Source of the DNA: JASGDN01 sp049841275
Lineage (GTDB): Bacteria; Chloroflexota; Chloroflexia; Thermomicrobiales; UBA6265
Direction of reading: 5' to 3'
Length of the DNA: 64,000 nt
Assembly: GCA_049841275.1 (NCBI GenBank)
Contig: JASGDN010000065.1
Span: forward strand, 1-64,000
Of the stretch, positions 44,643 to 53,826 are shown piece by piece (within the stretch, counting starts at the first letter, position 1; each line of letters starts with the position of its first letter). Made by a program: the position numbers and the translations under genes. The notes below the pieces were generated by a model. That model saw only the letters and a program-made list of their open reading frames with translations. It ran no database searches and was not told where the DNA came from.

Positions 44643-45494
44643 TCATTGTTGGCAGGTCGGGCAGAAGTAGGTTCCACGCTGGCCGACACGTATCTTCTGG
44701 ATGGGCGTCCCACAGGTGAAGCAGGGCTCCCCTTCCCGCCCGTGAACGGCGGGGAAATTGTCGATCGGGTACGCCTTCGAGTGGATGATCTTGGCACCGC
44801 CTTGCTTGATCCCTTCCTCCAGCGACCACGGCACGTAGCGCAGGATCGCCTCGCGTTCAGCGGCAGTCAGGGAGTTCGCGGGCCGGGCGGGATGCACCTT
44901 CGCGGCGTGGAGCGTCTCATCGACGTAGATATTGCCGAGGCCAGCGATGAATGTCTGATCGAGAAGCAGCGTCTTGATCGGGATACCGCGCCGCTGCATG
45001 GTCGCTTCCAGCGGCGCCCGGTCGAGTTCACCGCCCCACCCTTCCGGCCCGAATCCGAACGCATCGATTGCTTCCGGCACATTCTCTGTCGGCATCAGGC
45101 GGAGCCAGCCGAACTGGCGGATATCGCTGTAGTAGAAGATCGTGCCATCCGCGAAATCGAAGCGGACGTGCGTTGATTTGTGCGGATAGTCACCGGCTGG
45201 TAACGGCACCGGATGGCCGGCGACGGCGCGTTCACCATTCGGGAGCAGGATGGCGACCTGTCCGGCCAGCTTGCAATGCATCAGCAACGTCAGGTCGCCG
45301 CTTGCCTCGACGATCAGGACCTTTGCGCGGCGTCCGGCCCGGACGAAACGTTGCCCGACGAGCGGATCGAGCGTCGGGATCGGCGATTCGCGCAGCAGTT
45401 TCGGCAGCCCTATCGAGATCGCCACGATCTCCTTGTGCAGGAGATGGCGCTCGATATTGCGGCGCATGGTTTCGACTTCAGGGAGTTCGGGCAC
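44643..45494 (-). CDS. mutM: Formamidopyrimidine-DNA glycosylase
   Basis: Excises 8-oxoguanine and formamidopyrimidines and cuts the abasic site. The 283-aa protein starts PELPEVETMRRN (Pro2 nucleophile, Glu3), has the conserved Lys in GRRAKVLIVE, the H2TH segment LLDQTFIAGLGNIYVDE, and the C-terminal zinc finger CFTCG - CPTC. The GTG start at 45494 places Pro directly after Met, as required. Confidence 0.96.
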   Translation of the reverse strand: MPELPEVETMRRNIERHLLHKEIVAISIGLPKLLRESPIPTLDPLVGQRFVRAGRRAKVLIVEASGDLTLLMHCKLAGQVAILLPNGERAVAGHPVPLPAGDYPHKSTHVRFDFADGTIFYYSDIRQFGWLRLMPTENVPEAIDAFGFGPEGWGGELDRAPLEATMQRRGIPIKTLLLDQTFIAGLGNIYVDETLHAAKVHPARPANSLTAAEREAILRYVPWSLEEGIKQGGAKIIHSKAYPIDNFPAVHGREGEPCFTCGTPIQKIRVGQRGTYFCPTCQQ

Positions 45495-45526
45495 GGGACC
45501 AGCCTAGAATACGTCGATGCGAAGGG

Positions 45527-45811
45527 TCAGGCGGGAGGCTGGCGCTTCATCCACTGCGCGGCGCGGCGAGCGATCTGAACGCCCTCCTCGTCGTCATGGA
45601 CGACGTTGTTCACCTTGGTCATCACATCCCAGGCGGCGTGCTTCGGGTGGGGATGGTTGGCCTGGTAGACGAGCTGCATTGGTCCCATCAGCCGGCCGGT
45701 CGTGAGGTAGGAGACCTGCCATGACGAGTTGAGGCGCGTCACCGTGACGCAATTCTCGCCGTACTTCCAGACAAACTCATCGACGGTTTCCTCGAAGCAC
45801 GCAGTGGCCAT
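45527..45811 (-). CDS. Small conserved-looking hypothetical protein
   Basis: A 94-aa soluble protein starting MATACFEETVDEFVWKYG, rich in Trp, Tyr and His (ANHPHPKHAAWDVMTK). It has no membrane segment and no known motif. The ATG at 45811 has GGAG 12 nt upstream. It sits 32 nt before mutM and may be read with it. I do not recognise the family. Confidence 0.5.
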   Translation of the reverse strand: MATACFEETVDEFVWKYGENCVTVTRLNSSWQVSYLTTGRLMGPMQLVYQANHPHPKHAAWDVMTKVNNVVHDDEEGVQIARRAAQWMKRQPPA

Positions 45812-45889
45812 GTTCGCAACACTCCAGGGCGGGTCCAGACTCGGGTGACGTGGGGTGCTGGCGAGGACGGGCTCGCCGGTCAGGCCCCG

Positions 45890-45895
45890 AGTATA
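45890..45895 (-). promoter_or_regulatory. Putative -10 box upstream of the small gene/mutM
   Basis: TATACT on the minus strand, 79 nt before the small gene. A TTGTCG lies 20 nt further up, which is a loose spacing. Confidence 0.3.
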
Positions 45896-45995
45896 GCGAT
45901 TCCCCTGCCCGCTTACGACAAGGAGTGTGCGTACATGGCGAGCATCGAATAGCCATTCGTGGCCGGTCCTGACCGGAATATTTCCGGCGCCGCGG

Positions 45996-48230
45996 TCAGT
46001 GCTCGACGTGGAAGCTCGCCGGGATGATCCGGTCGAGCCAGCGGGGAAGCCACCAGTTCCAGGTGCCAAGGAGCCGCATCGTGGCCGGGACGAGTAGCGC
46101 CCGCACGACGGTCGCGTCGAGGGCTACGGCCAGTGCGATGCCGAGACCGAGTGCTTTCACGAGCACCACGTCGGCTGAGACGAACGAGGCGGTCACCACG
46201 ACGACGATCAGCGCCGCGCTGGTGATGATGCGGCCGGACCGCTGGAGGCCGACGGCGACGCTGTGCTCGTTGTCGTGCGTGCGCAGCCACTCCTCCTCGA
46301 TCCGTGTGAGCAGGAAGACCTCGTAGTCCATGCTGAGCCCAAAGAGGACGCAGAACATGATGACGGGCAGCGAGGCTTCCACAAATCCCTGCGCTGAGAA
46401 CCGGAGCAGATTCGACAGGTGGCCTTCCTGGAAAATCCAGACGAGCGCGCCGTAAGCCGCCAGGATCGAGAGGCCGTTCATGACGATTGCCTTGATCGGC
46501 AGGAGGACCGAGCGCAGGAGCATGAGCAGGATCAGGTAGGTGCAGACGATCACGAACGCGGCTGCGTAGAGGAAGTAGTGCGCGATGGCGTCCACGACAT
46601 CGACGATGGAAGCTGTGCCGCCGCCCACGAGGATCGACACGCCGCCCCCGAGATCGAGCCGCCGCAGATCGGCCAGTAGCGCCTTGTTCTCCGGATCGTT
46701 GGCCGGCTTGGCCGGGAACGCGAGGATCATCGCGTCGTTCGGTCCAAGGAACGATCGCAGGCGGGTATCCGTCCCCGTCGCTTCGAGGGTGAGACGAGCG
46801 CGCAGGACGTTGCGTGGCGAGAGGCCGGATGGGATCTGTGGAGATGAAATTGCGCTCTGGACGTGATCGATGCGGGGATCGGCTTCGAGCTTTCGCACCA
46901 GTCGGTCGAGCCGGTCGAGGTTCTCGTCGGAGGTCATCGGATCGTCGGAATGGACGGCGATCACGAACGGTGAGATCTCGCCGCCGGTGAACTCGCTGGC
47001 GAGCAGGTCGTATCCCTGCCGGCTTGGGAGGTCGATGGGGAGGATCGTTGCGTCCGGTGACGAGATGTTTGCGTTCAGGAACGGCGTGCCGAGGGCGATC
47101 AGGAAGGTTGCCGTGAGCGCGACCACGACAATCGGATGCGCCATCACGCGCACGGCCAGGCCATGCCAGAAACCATGCTCGGACTGGTCGTCGGTCGTTT
47201 GTCGCGCGAGCAGGCGGATGGAGAAGCGATCGAGGTTCGGGCCAAGGATCGAGAGTGTCGCCGGAAGCAGCGTCAGGGCGCCAATCGTGGAGACAGCAAC
47301 GACGATGATGCCGGCGATCCCGACGGAGCGCAGGAACATGAGCGGGAAGATACAGAGACCGGCAAGTCCGATCAGGACGGAGAGCCCGGAGAAGAAGACG
47401 GCCCGTCCGGCGGTCGCCACCGCGCTCACGACGGCGTCATCCGGCGTGCGATGCGGCCGTTTTCGTTCTTCCCGGAAGCGGCTGGTGACGAAGAGGCTGT
47501 AGTCGACGGCGAGGCCGAGACCGAGCATGGTGGCGAGGTTGAGCGTGAAGATGCTCATGTCGGTGAGGTGGGCGACACCCCAGATCCCGAGCAGGATCAC
47601 CGCGACCCCCGTGCCGCCGACGATCAACGGCACTGCCGCCGCGATGACCGACCCGAAGACGAAGAGCAGCGCCGCTAATGCGACCGGGAAGGCGATCAGC
47701 TCGGCCCGCCGCAGGTCGCGCTGGCTGGCGGTCTCGATGTCAGCGTAGAATGCAGGGCCGCCGGCAACGATGTAGGTGACGTTGGGTTGCGGGATCATCG
47801 CCGCCTCGAAGGCCGCCGCGTCCCGCTGGGCGACCTCCGCCTCCTCGTCCCAGCCGACGATAGCGTAGGCGATGCGCCCGCTCGGTGCGACGAGGGATTC
47901 GTCGACCGAGGGCAGGACGATATCTTCGACGTGCGCGAGGGCACGCACGTTCTCCAGCGATGCGTCGACCTGGCGATTGAACTCCGCACTGGTGACAGCG
48001 AGGCGGTCGCTGGAGTAGACGATCACGAACGAGGACGGGCTGAGCCCGAGCGTCTGCTCCAACTGGGTTGTGGCGCGTTCGCTCTCGGAGCGTGGCGCGG
48101 AGAATCCACCCACCTTCACGACCCGTTCGAGGGATGGCAGCAGCGGCAGCGTTGCGAGGACGAATGCCGCCCATATTGCCACGATCCACCATCGGTGGCG
48201 ACAGGCCAGACGTCCGATCCGCTCAAACAT
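45996..48230 (-). CDS. MMPL/RND-family membrane transporter
   Basis: A 744-aa protein with two halves of six helices, each with a large external loop. It shows GLGLAVDYSLFVTSRFREE in TM4 of the first half and FGLSMDYEVFLLTRIEEEW in the second, the Asp-containing proton-relay helices of MMPL proteins. The N-terminus MFERIGRLACRHRWWIVAIWAAFVLA is typical. Substrates of such exporters are lipids or hydrophobic compounds; not known here. Confidence 0.9.
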   Translation of the reverse strand: MFERIGRLACRHRWWIVAIWAAFVLATLPLLPSLERVVKVGGFSAPRSESERATTQLEQTLGLSPSSFVIVYSSDRLAVTSAEFNRQVDASLENVRALAHVEDIVLPSVDESLVAPSGRIAYAIVGWDEEAEVAQRDAAAFEAAMIPQPNVTYIVAGGPAFYADIETASQRDLRRAELIAFPVALAALLFVFGSVIAAAVPLIVGGTGVAVILLGIWGVAHLTDMSIFTLNLATMLGLGLAVDYSLFVTSRFREERKRPHRTPDDAVVSAVATAGRAVFFSGLSVLIGLAGLCIFPLMFLRSVGIAGIIVVAVSTIGALTLLPATLSILGPNLDRFSIRLLARQTTDDQSEHGFWHGLAVRVMAHPIVVVALTATFLIALGTPFLNANISSPDATILPIDLPSRQGYDLLASEFTGGEISPFVIAVHSDDPMTSDENLDRLDRLVRKLEADPRIDHVQSAISSPQIPSGLSPRNVLRARLTLEATGTDTRLRSFLGPNDAMILAFPAKPANDPENKALLADLRRLDLGGGVSILVGGGTASIVDVVDAIAHYFLYAAAFVIVCTYLILLMLLRSVLLPIKAIVMNGLSILAAYGALVWIFQEGHLSNLLRFSAQGFVEASLPVIMFCVLFGLSMDYEVFLLTRIEEEWLRTHDNEHSVAVGLQRSGRIITSAALIVVVVTASFVSADVVLVKALGLGIALAVALDATVVRALLVPATMRLLGTWNWWLPRWLDRIIPASFHVEH

Positions 48231-48259
48231 GGGTGTGGAGGTGTACAGGCATCGGCAGG

Positions 48260-48634
48260 TTACGCGGGACCGATCGAAAGGAACGTTCCGTCATCGGCGC
48301 GTGTGACCGCGAGTTCGCCAACGACGGCATCCGCGTTCAATGGGCCGTAGATATGGGGATACGTTTCGTTCGGGTCGTCGTAGCGGACTTCCGATGCGAT
48401 CTTGTCTACCTCGAGGATCAGCGTCAGGAACGGGCGCGGATCGGCGGTGTAGAACATGTTCGCGACCTTGACCAGTTCGTCGAGGCCGTTCGTGCAGTGG
48501 ATGAATCCGTCCTGCGGGTAGGCTTCGGGCAGATAGCTGTCGGCGTCCTTCTGTTCCGCCCAGATGCTGGCGGGAACTAGATGGTAGGTGATACCGGCGG
48601 CTCGGGATGCGGACGCGCTCGGGTAGATATGCAC
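48260..48634 (-). CDS. DUF952 family protein
   Basis: A 124-aa protein with the DUF952 core: ITYHLVPASIWAEQKDADSYLPEAYPQDGFIHCTNG, FYTADPRPFLTLILEVDKI and YPHIYGPLNADAVV. Members are small, widely spread, and of unknown biochemical role. The GTG at 48634 has GGAG 8 nt upstream. It lies 29 nt before the MMPL gene. Confidence 0.88.
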   Translation of the reverse strand: MHIYPSASASRAAGITYHLVPASIWAEQKDADSYLPEAYPQDGFIHCTNGLDELVKVANMFYTADPRPFLTLILEVDKIASEVRYDDPNETYPHIYGPLNADAVVGELAVTRADDGTFLSIGPA

Positions 48635-48787
48635 TCGGAAACTCCGCAGGTTGATGGGGCCATGCGTCCTTCCTGCCCGGAGGCGGGGCGAACGTCGTTC
48701 GACCGTGTATTGTACCGGGTGCAGGGATGGGGATATCTATCGCTTCGCCGTTACGCGGCAGGCATGCAAGGGTTTCGGGGATCGAGC

Positions 48788-49660
48788 ATGAGCGACGGCG
48801 TCACACCGTCCACGACATCACAGCACGCAAGGCCGCGTACGCGGAGCGACTGGGAGCGTCTGCTTCGGGAGCGCGGCATCCAGCCAGCGCGGTCAATGGG
48901 GCAGAATTTCCTCGTATCACCGGAGATCGTCGATGCGATCGTGGAGACGGCGGGCATACGATCTGGCGACGCTGTCATCGAAATCGGGCCGGGAATGGGT
49001 ATCCTCACCGGACGGTTGCTCGACTCTGGAGCGCGCGTGACCGGCGTGGAGCTGGACGATCAGCTTGCCGATCTGCTGCGCGGACAGTGGGCGGGGAATC
49101 CGTCTTTTCGCCTGGTCGAGCGGGACGCGCGGTACGTCGATATCGATGCAATTTCCGGCGGTGAACCGTACGTGGTGGTGGCAAACCTTCCCTACAGCGT
49201 CGCGACGGTGGTGATCCGGCATTTCGTGGAGGCGGCGAACCCTCCCACATCGCTGACGGTGATGGTCCAGCGCGAGGTTGCGGAACGCATGACTGCCCCG
49301 GTTGGCGAGATGTCCCTGCTGGGGCTGGCGACGCAGTTCTACACCGAGGCCGGGATTGCGTTCATCGTGCCGCCCGATGTGTTCCTGCCGCCACCGAAGG
49401 TCGAATCGGCGGTCGTGTCGATGCGCATACGGGATACGGTGCCGCTGGATGCCGCTGGCCGGGAGCGCATGTTTTCGCTGGCGACGATGGCATTCCAGCG
49501 GAAGCGGAAGACGATCGCGAATGGCCTCGCGCAGGGGCTGGACCGGCCGCGTGCCGATGTCGAGTCGGAGATCGTGGCCCTTGGAATCAACCCCTGTCTC
49601 CGCCCGCAGGCACTCGCCGTAGGCGACTGGGTATTGCTGGCGACAGGAATCGCGTCGTGA
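48788..49660 (+). CDS. rsmA: 16S rRNA (adenine1518-N6/adenine1519-N6)-dimethyltransferase
   Basis: Dimethylates two adenines at the 3' end of 16S rRNA during 30S maturation. The 290-aa product has SMGQNFLVSPEIVDAIVE, the AdoMet motif VIEIGPGMGILTGRLL, and NLPYSVATVVI (motif IV, NLPY). The C-terminal RKTIANGLAQGL is typical. The ATG at 48788 is preferred; an in-frame ATG at 48764 is possible. ispE overlaps its stop by 4 bp. Confidence 0.95.
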   Translation: MSDGVTPSTTSQHARPRTRSDWERLLRERGIQPARSMGQNFLVSPEIVDAIVETAGIRSGDAVIEIGPGMGILTGRLLDSGARVTGVELDDQLADLLRGQWAGNPSFRLVERDARYVDIDAISGGEPYVVVANLPYSVATVVIRHFVEAANPPTSLTVMVQREVAERMTAPVGEMSLLGLATQFYTEAGIAFIVPPDVFLPPPKVESAVVSMRIRDTVPLDAAGRERMFSLATMAFQRKRKTIANGLAQGLDRPRADVESEIVALGINPCLRPQALAVGDWVLLATGIAS

Positions 49661-50583
49661 GGCAACCATCAGCGGTGCAGGTCGACGCCCCGGCGAAGAT
49701 CAACCTCGGACTGGAATTGCTCGGGAAGCAGCCGGATGGCTATCACGAGATCCGGACGGTCATGGCGATGATCGATCTTGCCGATCAGCTCCTGGTGCAG
49801 CGGACGCGCGATAGCGACCATGCGTGTGTCACCGGTGTGGACCTCGGAGACGAGCGCAATCTTGTCTCGGTCGCATACGACACCTATGCGACCGAGACAA
49901 GATTCGAGGGTGGGATAGAGGTCAATCTCACAAAACATATCCCAATTGCCGGAGGTCTCGGTGGCGCAAGCTCGAATGCCGCAGCGACCCTCCTTTGCAT
50001 CGACGCACTCACGCCTCTGGAACAACGCCTGGGTAGACCCACGCTCATGACCGTGGCAGCGTCGATCGGCAGCGACGTTCCCTTTTTCCTCGGCACGCCT
50101 ATCGCAATGGCGACCGGAACCGGGACAACGCTCTCCCCGCTGCCCGTGCTACCGAAACAGCAATATACGGTGCTTGTTTCCCCGGCCATTGCCTTGCCAA
50201 GGAAGACAGCAACCTTGTATCGGGCGATCGTGCCGTCCGACTTCACCGATGGCACGCGGACCGATGCCCTGGCAAATCTCATCGCGTCCGGTGCGGCGCT
50301 GGTGTTCGATGCGGAGGTGCTCGCCAATCCATTCCGAACGGCCTGGACGCGGCTCGGCGACCCGATTGCCGCAGTCGAGCGAGCGCTCATCCAAGCCGGT
50401 GCGTTCTGGGTGGCGCTTTCAGGAGCCGGTCCGACGGTGTATACGCTCACCGACGACCGAGACCGCGCGGACTCCATTGCCACGCGGTTGCGGACGATCC
50501 TGACCGGGAATGTCGCGGTCAATGTCGCGCCGCTTCGCGCGCGCGGCATGGAAGCAGTTCCGCTTGCCGGGATGCATCCGTGA
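49657..50583 (+). CDS. ispE: 4-diphosphocytidyl-2-C-methyl-D-erythritol kinase
   Basis: GHMP kinase of the non-mevalonate isoprenoid pathway. The 308-aa protein shows DAPAKINLGLELLGKQPDGYHEIRTVM, the ATP loop IPIAGGLGGASSNAAATL, and SGAGPTVYTL near the C-terminus. The GTG start overlaps the rsmA stop (GTGA). Codons at 49858-49904 form a perfect inverted repeat (see separate entry). rsmA-ispE adjacency is common. Confidence 0.94.
   Translation: MRQPSAVQVDAPAKINLGLELLGKQPDGYHEIRTVMAMIDLADQLLVQRTRDSDHACVTGVDLGDERNLVSVAYDTYATETRFEGGIEVNLTKHIPIAGGLGGASSNAAATLLCIDALTPLEQRLGRPTLMTVAASIGSDVPFFLGTPIAMATGTGTTLSPLPVLPKQQYTVLVSPAIALPRKTATLYRAIVPSDFTDGTRTDALANLIASGAALVFDAEVLANPFRTAWTRLGDPIAAVERALIQAGAFWVALSGAGPTVYTLTDDRDRADSIATRLRTILTGNVAVNVAPLRARGMEAVPLAGMHP
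49858..49904 (+). repeat. Perfect 20-bp inverted repeat inside ispE
   Basis: Arms 49858-49877 and 49885-49904 are exact reverse complements with a 7-nt loop. They encode part of NLVSVAYDTYATETRF in ispE. A stem this long inside coding sequence would be strong in the mRNA. Confidence 0.9.
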
Positions 50584-51329
50584 ACCGGCGAGAGGCGATC
50601 GTTGCTGGCGTAGTCGGGGCCGCAACGGGGACCCTCTGGGCTGGCGGCTTCGGTCTCGTGCTGAATCGCCACAACCCGACGCTGGAGGTGATCGGCCAGC
50701 GCGACGATCTGCTCGCCCTCCTCGATACCGGGTCGGTTCGCGCGCTTTTCGTTGTCGGTGAAGGCATGAGCGACCAGCTTGGATCGCTTCTGGGTATCTT
50801 CCGCCGGCGGGTGGATCTTGTTGCGGGAAGCAAGGCCGGAATCGCGACGCTCCAATCCAGGCACCCTACCCGTTTGCGGCAGGCAAGCACATTCATCCTC
50901 GACGAGCCGGTCGGCATCACCTTCGCCCCTTCGAGCACGTCGACGACCGGACCTGCCGTACTCCGAACGGAGTTGCCTGGAGCGATGACCATCGAATTCG
51001 CCACGCATACGCATGGTGCATGGCGGCAGGACGCTTCGGTATCCCAGCGGTGGACAATCGCCATATCGCGCAATGGGCATTGCTGCGCGGTTGCACCGTT
51101 ACTGGACGATCTTGCCGCTCATGGATTGCCTGGCATGGCTGTGGGATTGGCGGGCAATGGAAATCTTGATCGTCTATGGGATATGTTGCGTGTACCGCTG
51201 GTCGCAATGAACGCCAATCACATCCCGACCAGCGATGCCGGCGTGCAGCCAGCGAAGACGATTCGCATCTTCGCCCACGACCCCATCAGGCTGACATTCC
51301 GTCAGGATGGCATCGCGGTCTCGGAGTGA
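50580..51329 (+). CDS. Uncharacterised exported or membrane-anchored protein
   Basis: A 249-aa protein starting MNRREAIVAGVVGAATGTLWAGG, a short basic N-terminus followed by a hydrophobic stretch like an uncleaved signal or Tat-like leader (NRRE rather than a twin-arginine consensus). The rest is soluble, with VVGEGMSDQLGSLLGIF, AVGLAGNGNLDRLW and IRIFAHDPIRLTF. I do not recognise a family. The GTG overlaps the ispE stop (GTGA), so it is the third gene of rsmA-ispE-unknown. Confidence 0.65.
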   Translation: MNRREAIVAGVVGAATGTLWAGGFGLVLNRHNPTLEVIGQRDDLLALLDTGSVRALFVVGEGMSDQLGSLLGIFRRRVDLVAGSKAGIATLQSRHPTRLRQASTFILDEPVGITFAPSSTSTTGPAVLRTELPGAMTIEFATHTHGAWRQDASVSQRWTIAISRNGHCCAVAPLLDDLAAHGLPGMAVGLAGNGNLDRLWDMLRVPLVAMNANHIPTSDAGVQPAKTIRIFAHDPIRLTFRQDGIAVSE

Positions 51330-51335
51330 GCCGAC

Positions 51336-52325
51336 TCATGCCCCGCGCCGCCCATCCGGATCGTTCTTGCGTTCTTCTGCCAGCCAGTCCCGCAGCACGT
51401 CGGATTCGGATCGCGGGGCCGATTCGGGTGACGACGGACGACTGCCGGAACGCTCATCCGCAGGCCGTCCGGATGCAGGTGCCTGGCGAAGCCGCCTCCG
51501 CTCTTCCTCGAGTTCCCACGGCGTCTTGACCTCGGCGCCGGGACTGGACACCGGCCAGGTCTGCGACCATCCGGCACCGAACGCGGTCCGCGGATTCGGT
51601 TCGACTGGCTCCTCCCAGTGCCGTACCTCCCGCACGCGAAGCGGGGCCGTTTCCTGGACTTGCGCTGTATCGGCCGCTGCTTCAGCCGGAGTGTTCCTGG
51701 TTGGGGCAGCAACCGCCGGCCGTGCCTGGGACGGCGCCCGCTCCGTCGACGATGAGGGCGACGGCGCCATGGATCGCGCCGACACCGACGGCAGGAGCGA
51801 TTCCTCCGGCTCGTTTTCCCGAATGAGGAAACCGAACAGCGTGGCGATGACGACAAAGGCCGCAATGCCGAGCAGGACCCAGCCAAAGCCATCGACCATC
51901 GCGAGAGCCACATGACTGTCTGCGACGATCTTCGGCAGATCGCCATCCAGCAGGTAACGCCGGACACCGTCGAGAATGAACGCCGTGAGCGCAACACCAT
52001 TGATGAGCCCCAGCGCCGCTCCGTAGAGGCGTCCACCCGGCCCAGGGCGGGAAAAGAACGCGAGACTCGCCCCATATCCGCAGACCAGCGTCGAGACGGC
52101 GAGCACGGCCACATACACGATGAACGTGGACGCCCCTTCGGAGATATCGACTTTTCCCGCCAGCCACGTTCCCCAGCGAGGCGCCCAGGCGTCGGCCAGT
52201 CGACTGCCGAACAGGAGGCCTGCCGACGCACACAGCTCGCGCATGCCTCCCCGGTTGTAGCCGATGGAGGCGATCATGAGGACGATGAGGATAACCAGTC
52301 CGTCGAGGACGATGCTCTGGATCAT
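51336..52325 (-). CDS. CvpA-family membrane protein with long disordered tail
   Basis: A 329-aa protein. The first ~170 residues hold four hydrophobic helices (VLDGLVILIVLMIASIGYNRGGMRE, STFIVYVAVLAVSTLVCGYGA, GAALGLINGVALTAFILDG, GFGWVLLGIAAFVVIATLFGF) as in CvpA/colicin V production proteins. The remaining ~155 residues are rich in Pro, Ser, Arg and Glu and look disordered. It converges on the unknown gene with a 6-bp gap. Confidence 0.75.
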   Translation of the reverse strand: MIQSIVLDGLVILIVLMIASIGYNRGGMRELCASAGLLFGSRLADAWAPRWGTWLAGKVDISEGASTFIVYVAVLAVSTLVCGYGASLAFFSRPGPGGRLYGAALGLINGVALTAFILDGVRRYLLDGDLPKIVADSHVALAMVDGFGWVLLGIAAFVVIATLFGFLIRENEPEESLLPSVSARSMAPSPSSSTERAPSQARPAVAAPTRNTPAEAAADTAQVQETAPLRVREVRHWEEPVEPNPRTAFGAGWSQTWPVSSPGAEVKTPWELEEERRRLRQAPASGRPADERSGSRPSSPESAPRSESDVLRDWLAEERKNDPDGRRGA

Positions 52326-52377
52326 GGACTGCCGATTTCACCCGAGAACGACGACCCGTTCGTACGCACTGAGCCTG

Positions 52378-53826
52378 TCACATTCGGTCGCCGGTGGCAA
52401 GGTGCCGCAGCGCGGACATGGGAATGTCGAGCCATGTCGGCCGGTTGTTCATCTCGTACCGGGCCTCGTAGAGCGACTTCTCGATCTCAAGGATATGAAG
52501 CGCTGCATCGAACGACGCCTCATCCTCCGGCACGAGCGGCAACGACGACGCTCCGACGACGGTGCGATAGCGGTCGAGGTAGACCTGCCGCGCACGCGTC
52601 TCCCACATTCCCAGCAACGCAAGCAGGCGATCGCTGGGGTTGTCCTTCCGGAGCGCACCTGCCGCGTAGCCCAGCGACCGCAACATCCCGGCCACATCCC
52701 GCAATGGAGAGGCCTTCTCCCGCCGTTGGGCAATCGATCGCGACGGCTCGCCCTCGAAGTCGATGATTGCGTAGTCGTCGTCCAGCGTTCGCAGCACTTG
52801 CCCGAGATGGTAATCGCCGTGGATACGCGTCCTCAGCACCCCGACCAGCGCATCGGCCGAAGCCAATCGGTGACGCAATCCCTCGATCAACCGGGCGAGA
52901 TCGTGCGGATCGAACGACGAGTCCGCCAGGAGCGATGCGGTCTCGTCCAGCTCCTGGCGCACGCGTGCCAAGGTGTCGGCAGCGTATGCCTTGTCGATCG
53001 CCTCCGGCACGAAAGCCGGGTCGTCTGTCGCACGGGCCAGCGCGACATGCATCTCCGCGGTCCGCTGCCCCAGCAATCCGACCGCGTTGACCGCCATCTC
53101 TAGCGAGGCTTCGTCGAGGGAGCGCAGGATTCCCCCAAACCAACCCCAGCAATCGCCGCGGTTCGGAACGTACTCCTGCAAGACGGCAAGCACGAACGAC
53201 TCATCAGCAAATGTGCCTTCCAACGTACCGAAGAGCGCCGGGACGTGCCTGAACCCCGCCTCGGCGGTGAGGTATCGCGTCACTTCCAGATCGGGGTTGA
53301 TACCCGGCTGGAGGCGGCGAAATACCTTCAACATGATCCGGTCGTCGAAGAGGACGGACGAATTGCTCTGCTCGACTTCGAGCGGACGGACGCGGTGAAG
53401 GTCAATCTCATCAAGGGCATTTCGCCCGCCGCCATCGGAGGTCCAGACCCAGTCACCTCCGTCATGCAACACGCGCATCTCGCGGAAGCCGGCGAACAGC
53501 CAGCCCAGGAACCGGGCATCGGCGAGGGCATCGCGGATCGTGAGCTCATCGCCGCCGTCATGCCAGGCCACCGGCACGAAGTACCGCACATCGTCGTCGC
53601 AGTCGAACGTGAAGCGAACGATCGCGAACGCCGCTTTCCCTTCCTGGCCATCGAGCATGGCGAGATGCTCAATGGCCAGCGACGTCACGGTCCGGCTCTT
53701 GTCGCCGAACCAGCGCTGCGCGGTTATCCATCGACTGGCCCGCTCGACTGCGCGCTGCACCAGTGCTGCGTCCGTCACAATTGCCCCCCGTTCCGACGCG
53801 TCTTGCGGTTGCGCGCCTTTACTCAC
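52378..53826 (-). CDS. Maltokinase / trehalose-synthase-associated kinase (Pep2/Mak)
   Basis: Phosphorylates maltose to maltose-1-phosphate for GlgE. The 482-aa protein has RWITAQRWFGDKSR at the N-terminus, the kinase-like Asp motif RIHGDYHLGQVLRT, and IIDFEGEPSRS for the metal site. The C-terminal LYEARYEMNNRPTWLDIPMSAL is typical of maltokinases. The GTG at 53826 overlaps the treS end by 8 bp with GGAG upstream; a GTG at 53778 is possible. Confidence 0.88.
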   Translation of the reverse strand: MSKGAQPQDASERGAIVTDAALVQRAVERASRWITAQRWFGDKSRTVTSLAIEHLAMLDGQEGKAAFAIVRFTFDCDDDVRYFVPVAWHDGGDELTIRDALADARFLGWLFAGFREMRVLHDGGDWVWTSDGGGRNALDEIDLHRVRPLEVEQSNSSVLFDDRIMLKVFRRLQPGINPDLEVTRYLTAEAGFRHVPALFGTLEGTFADESFVLAVLQEYVPNRGDCWGWFGGILRSLDEASLEMAVNAVGLLGQRTAEMHVALARATDDPAFVPEAIDKAYAADTLARVRQELDETASLLADSSFDPHDLARLIEGLRHRLASADALVGVLRTRIHGDYHLGQVLRTLDDDYAIIDFEGEPSRSIAQRREKASPLRDVAGMLRSLGYAAGALRKDNPSDRLLALLGMWETRARQVYLDRYRTVVGASSLPLVPEDEASFDAALHILEIEKSLYEARYEMNNRPTWLDIPMSALRHLATGDRM

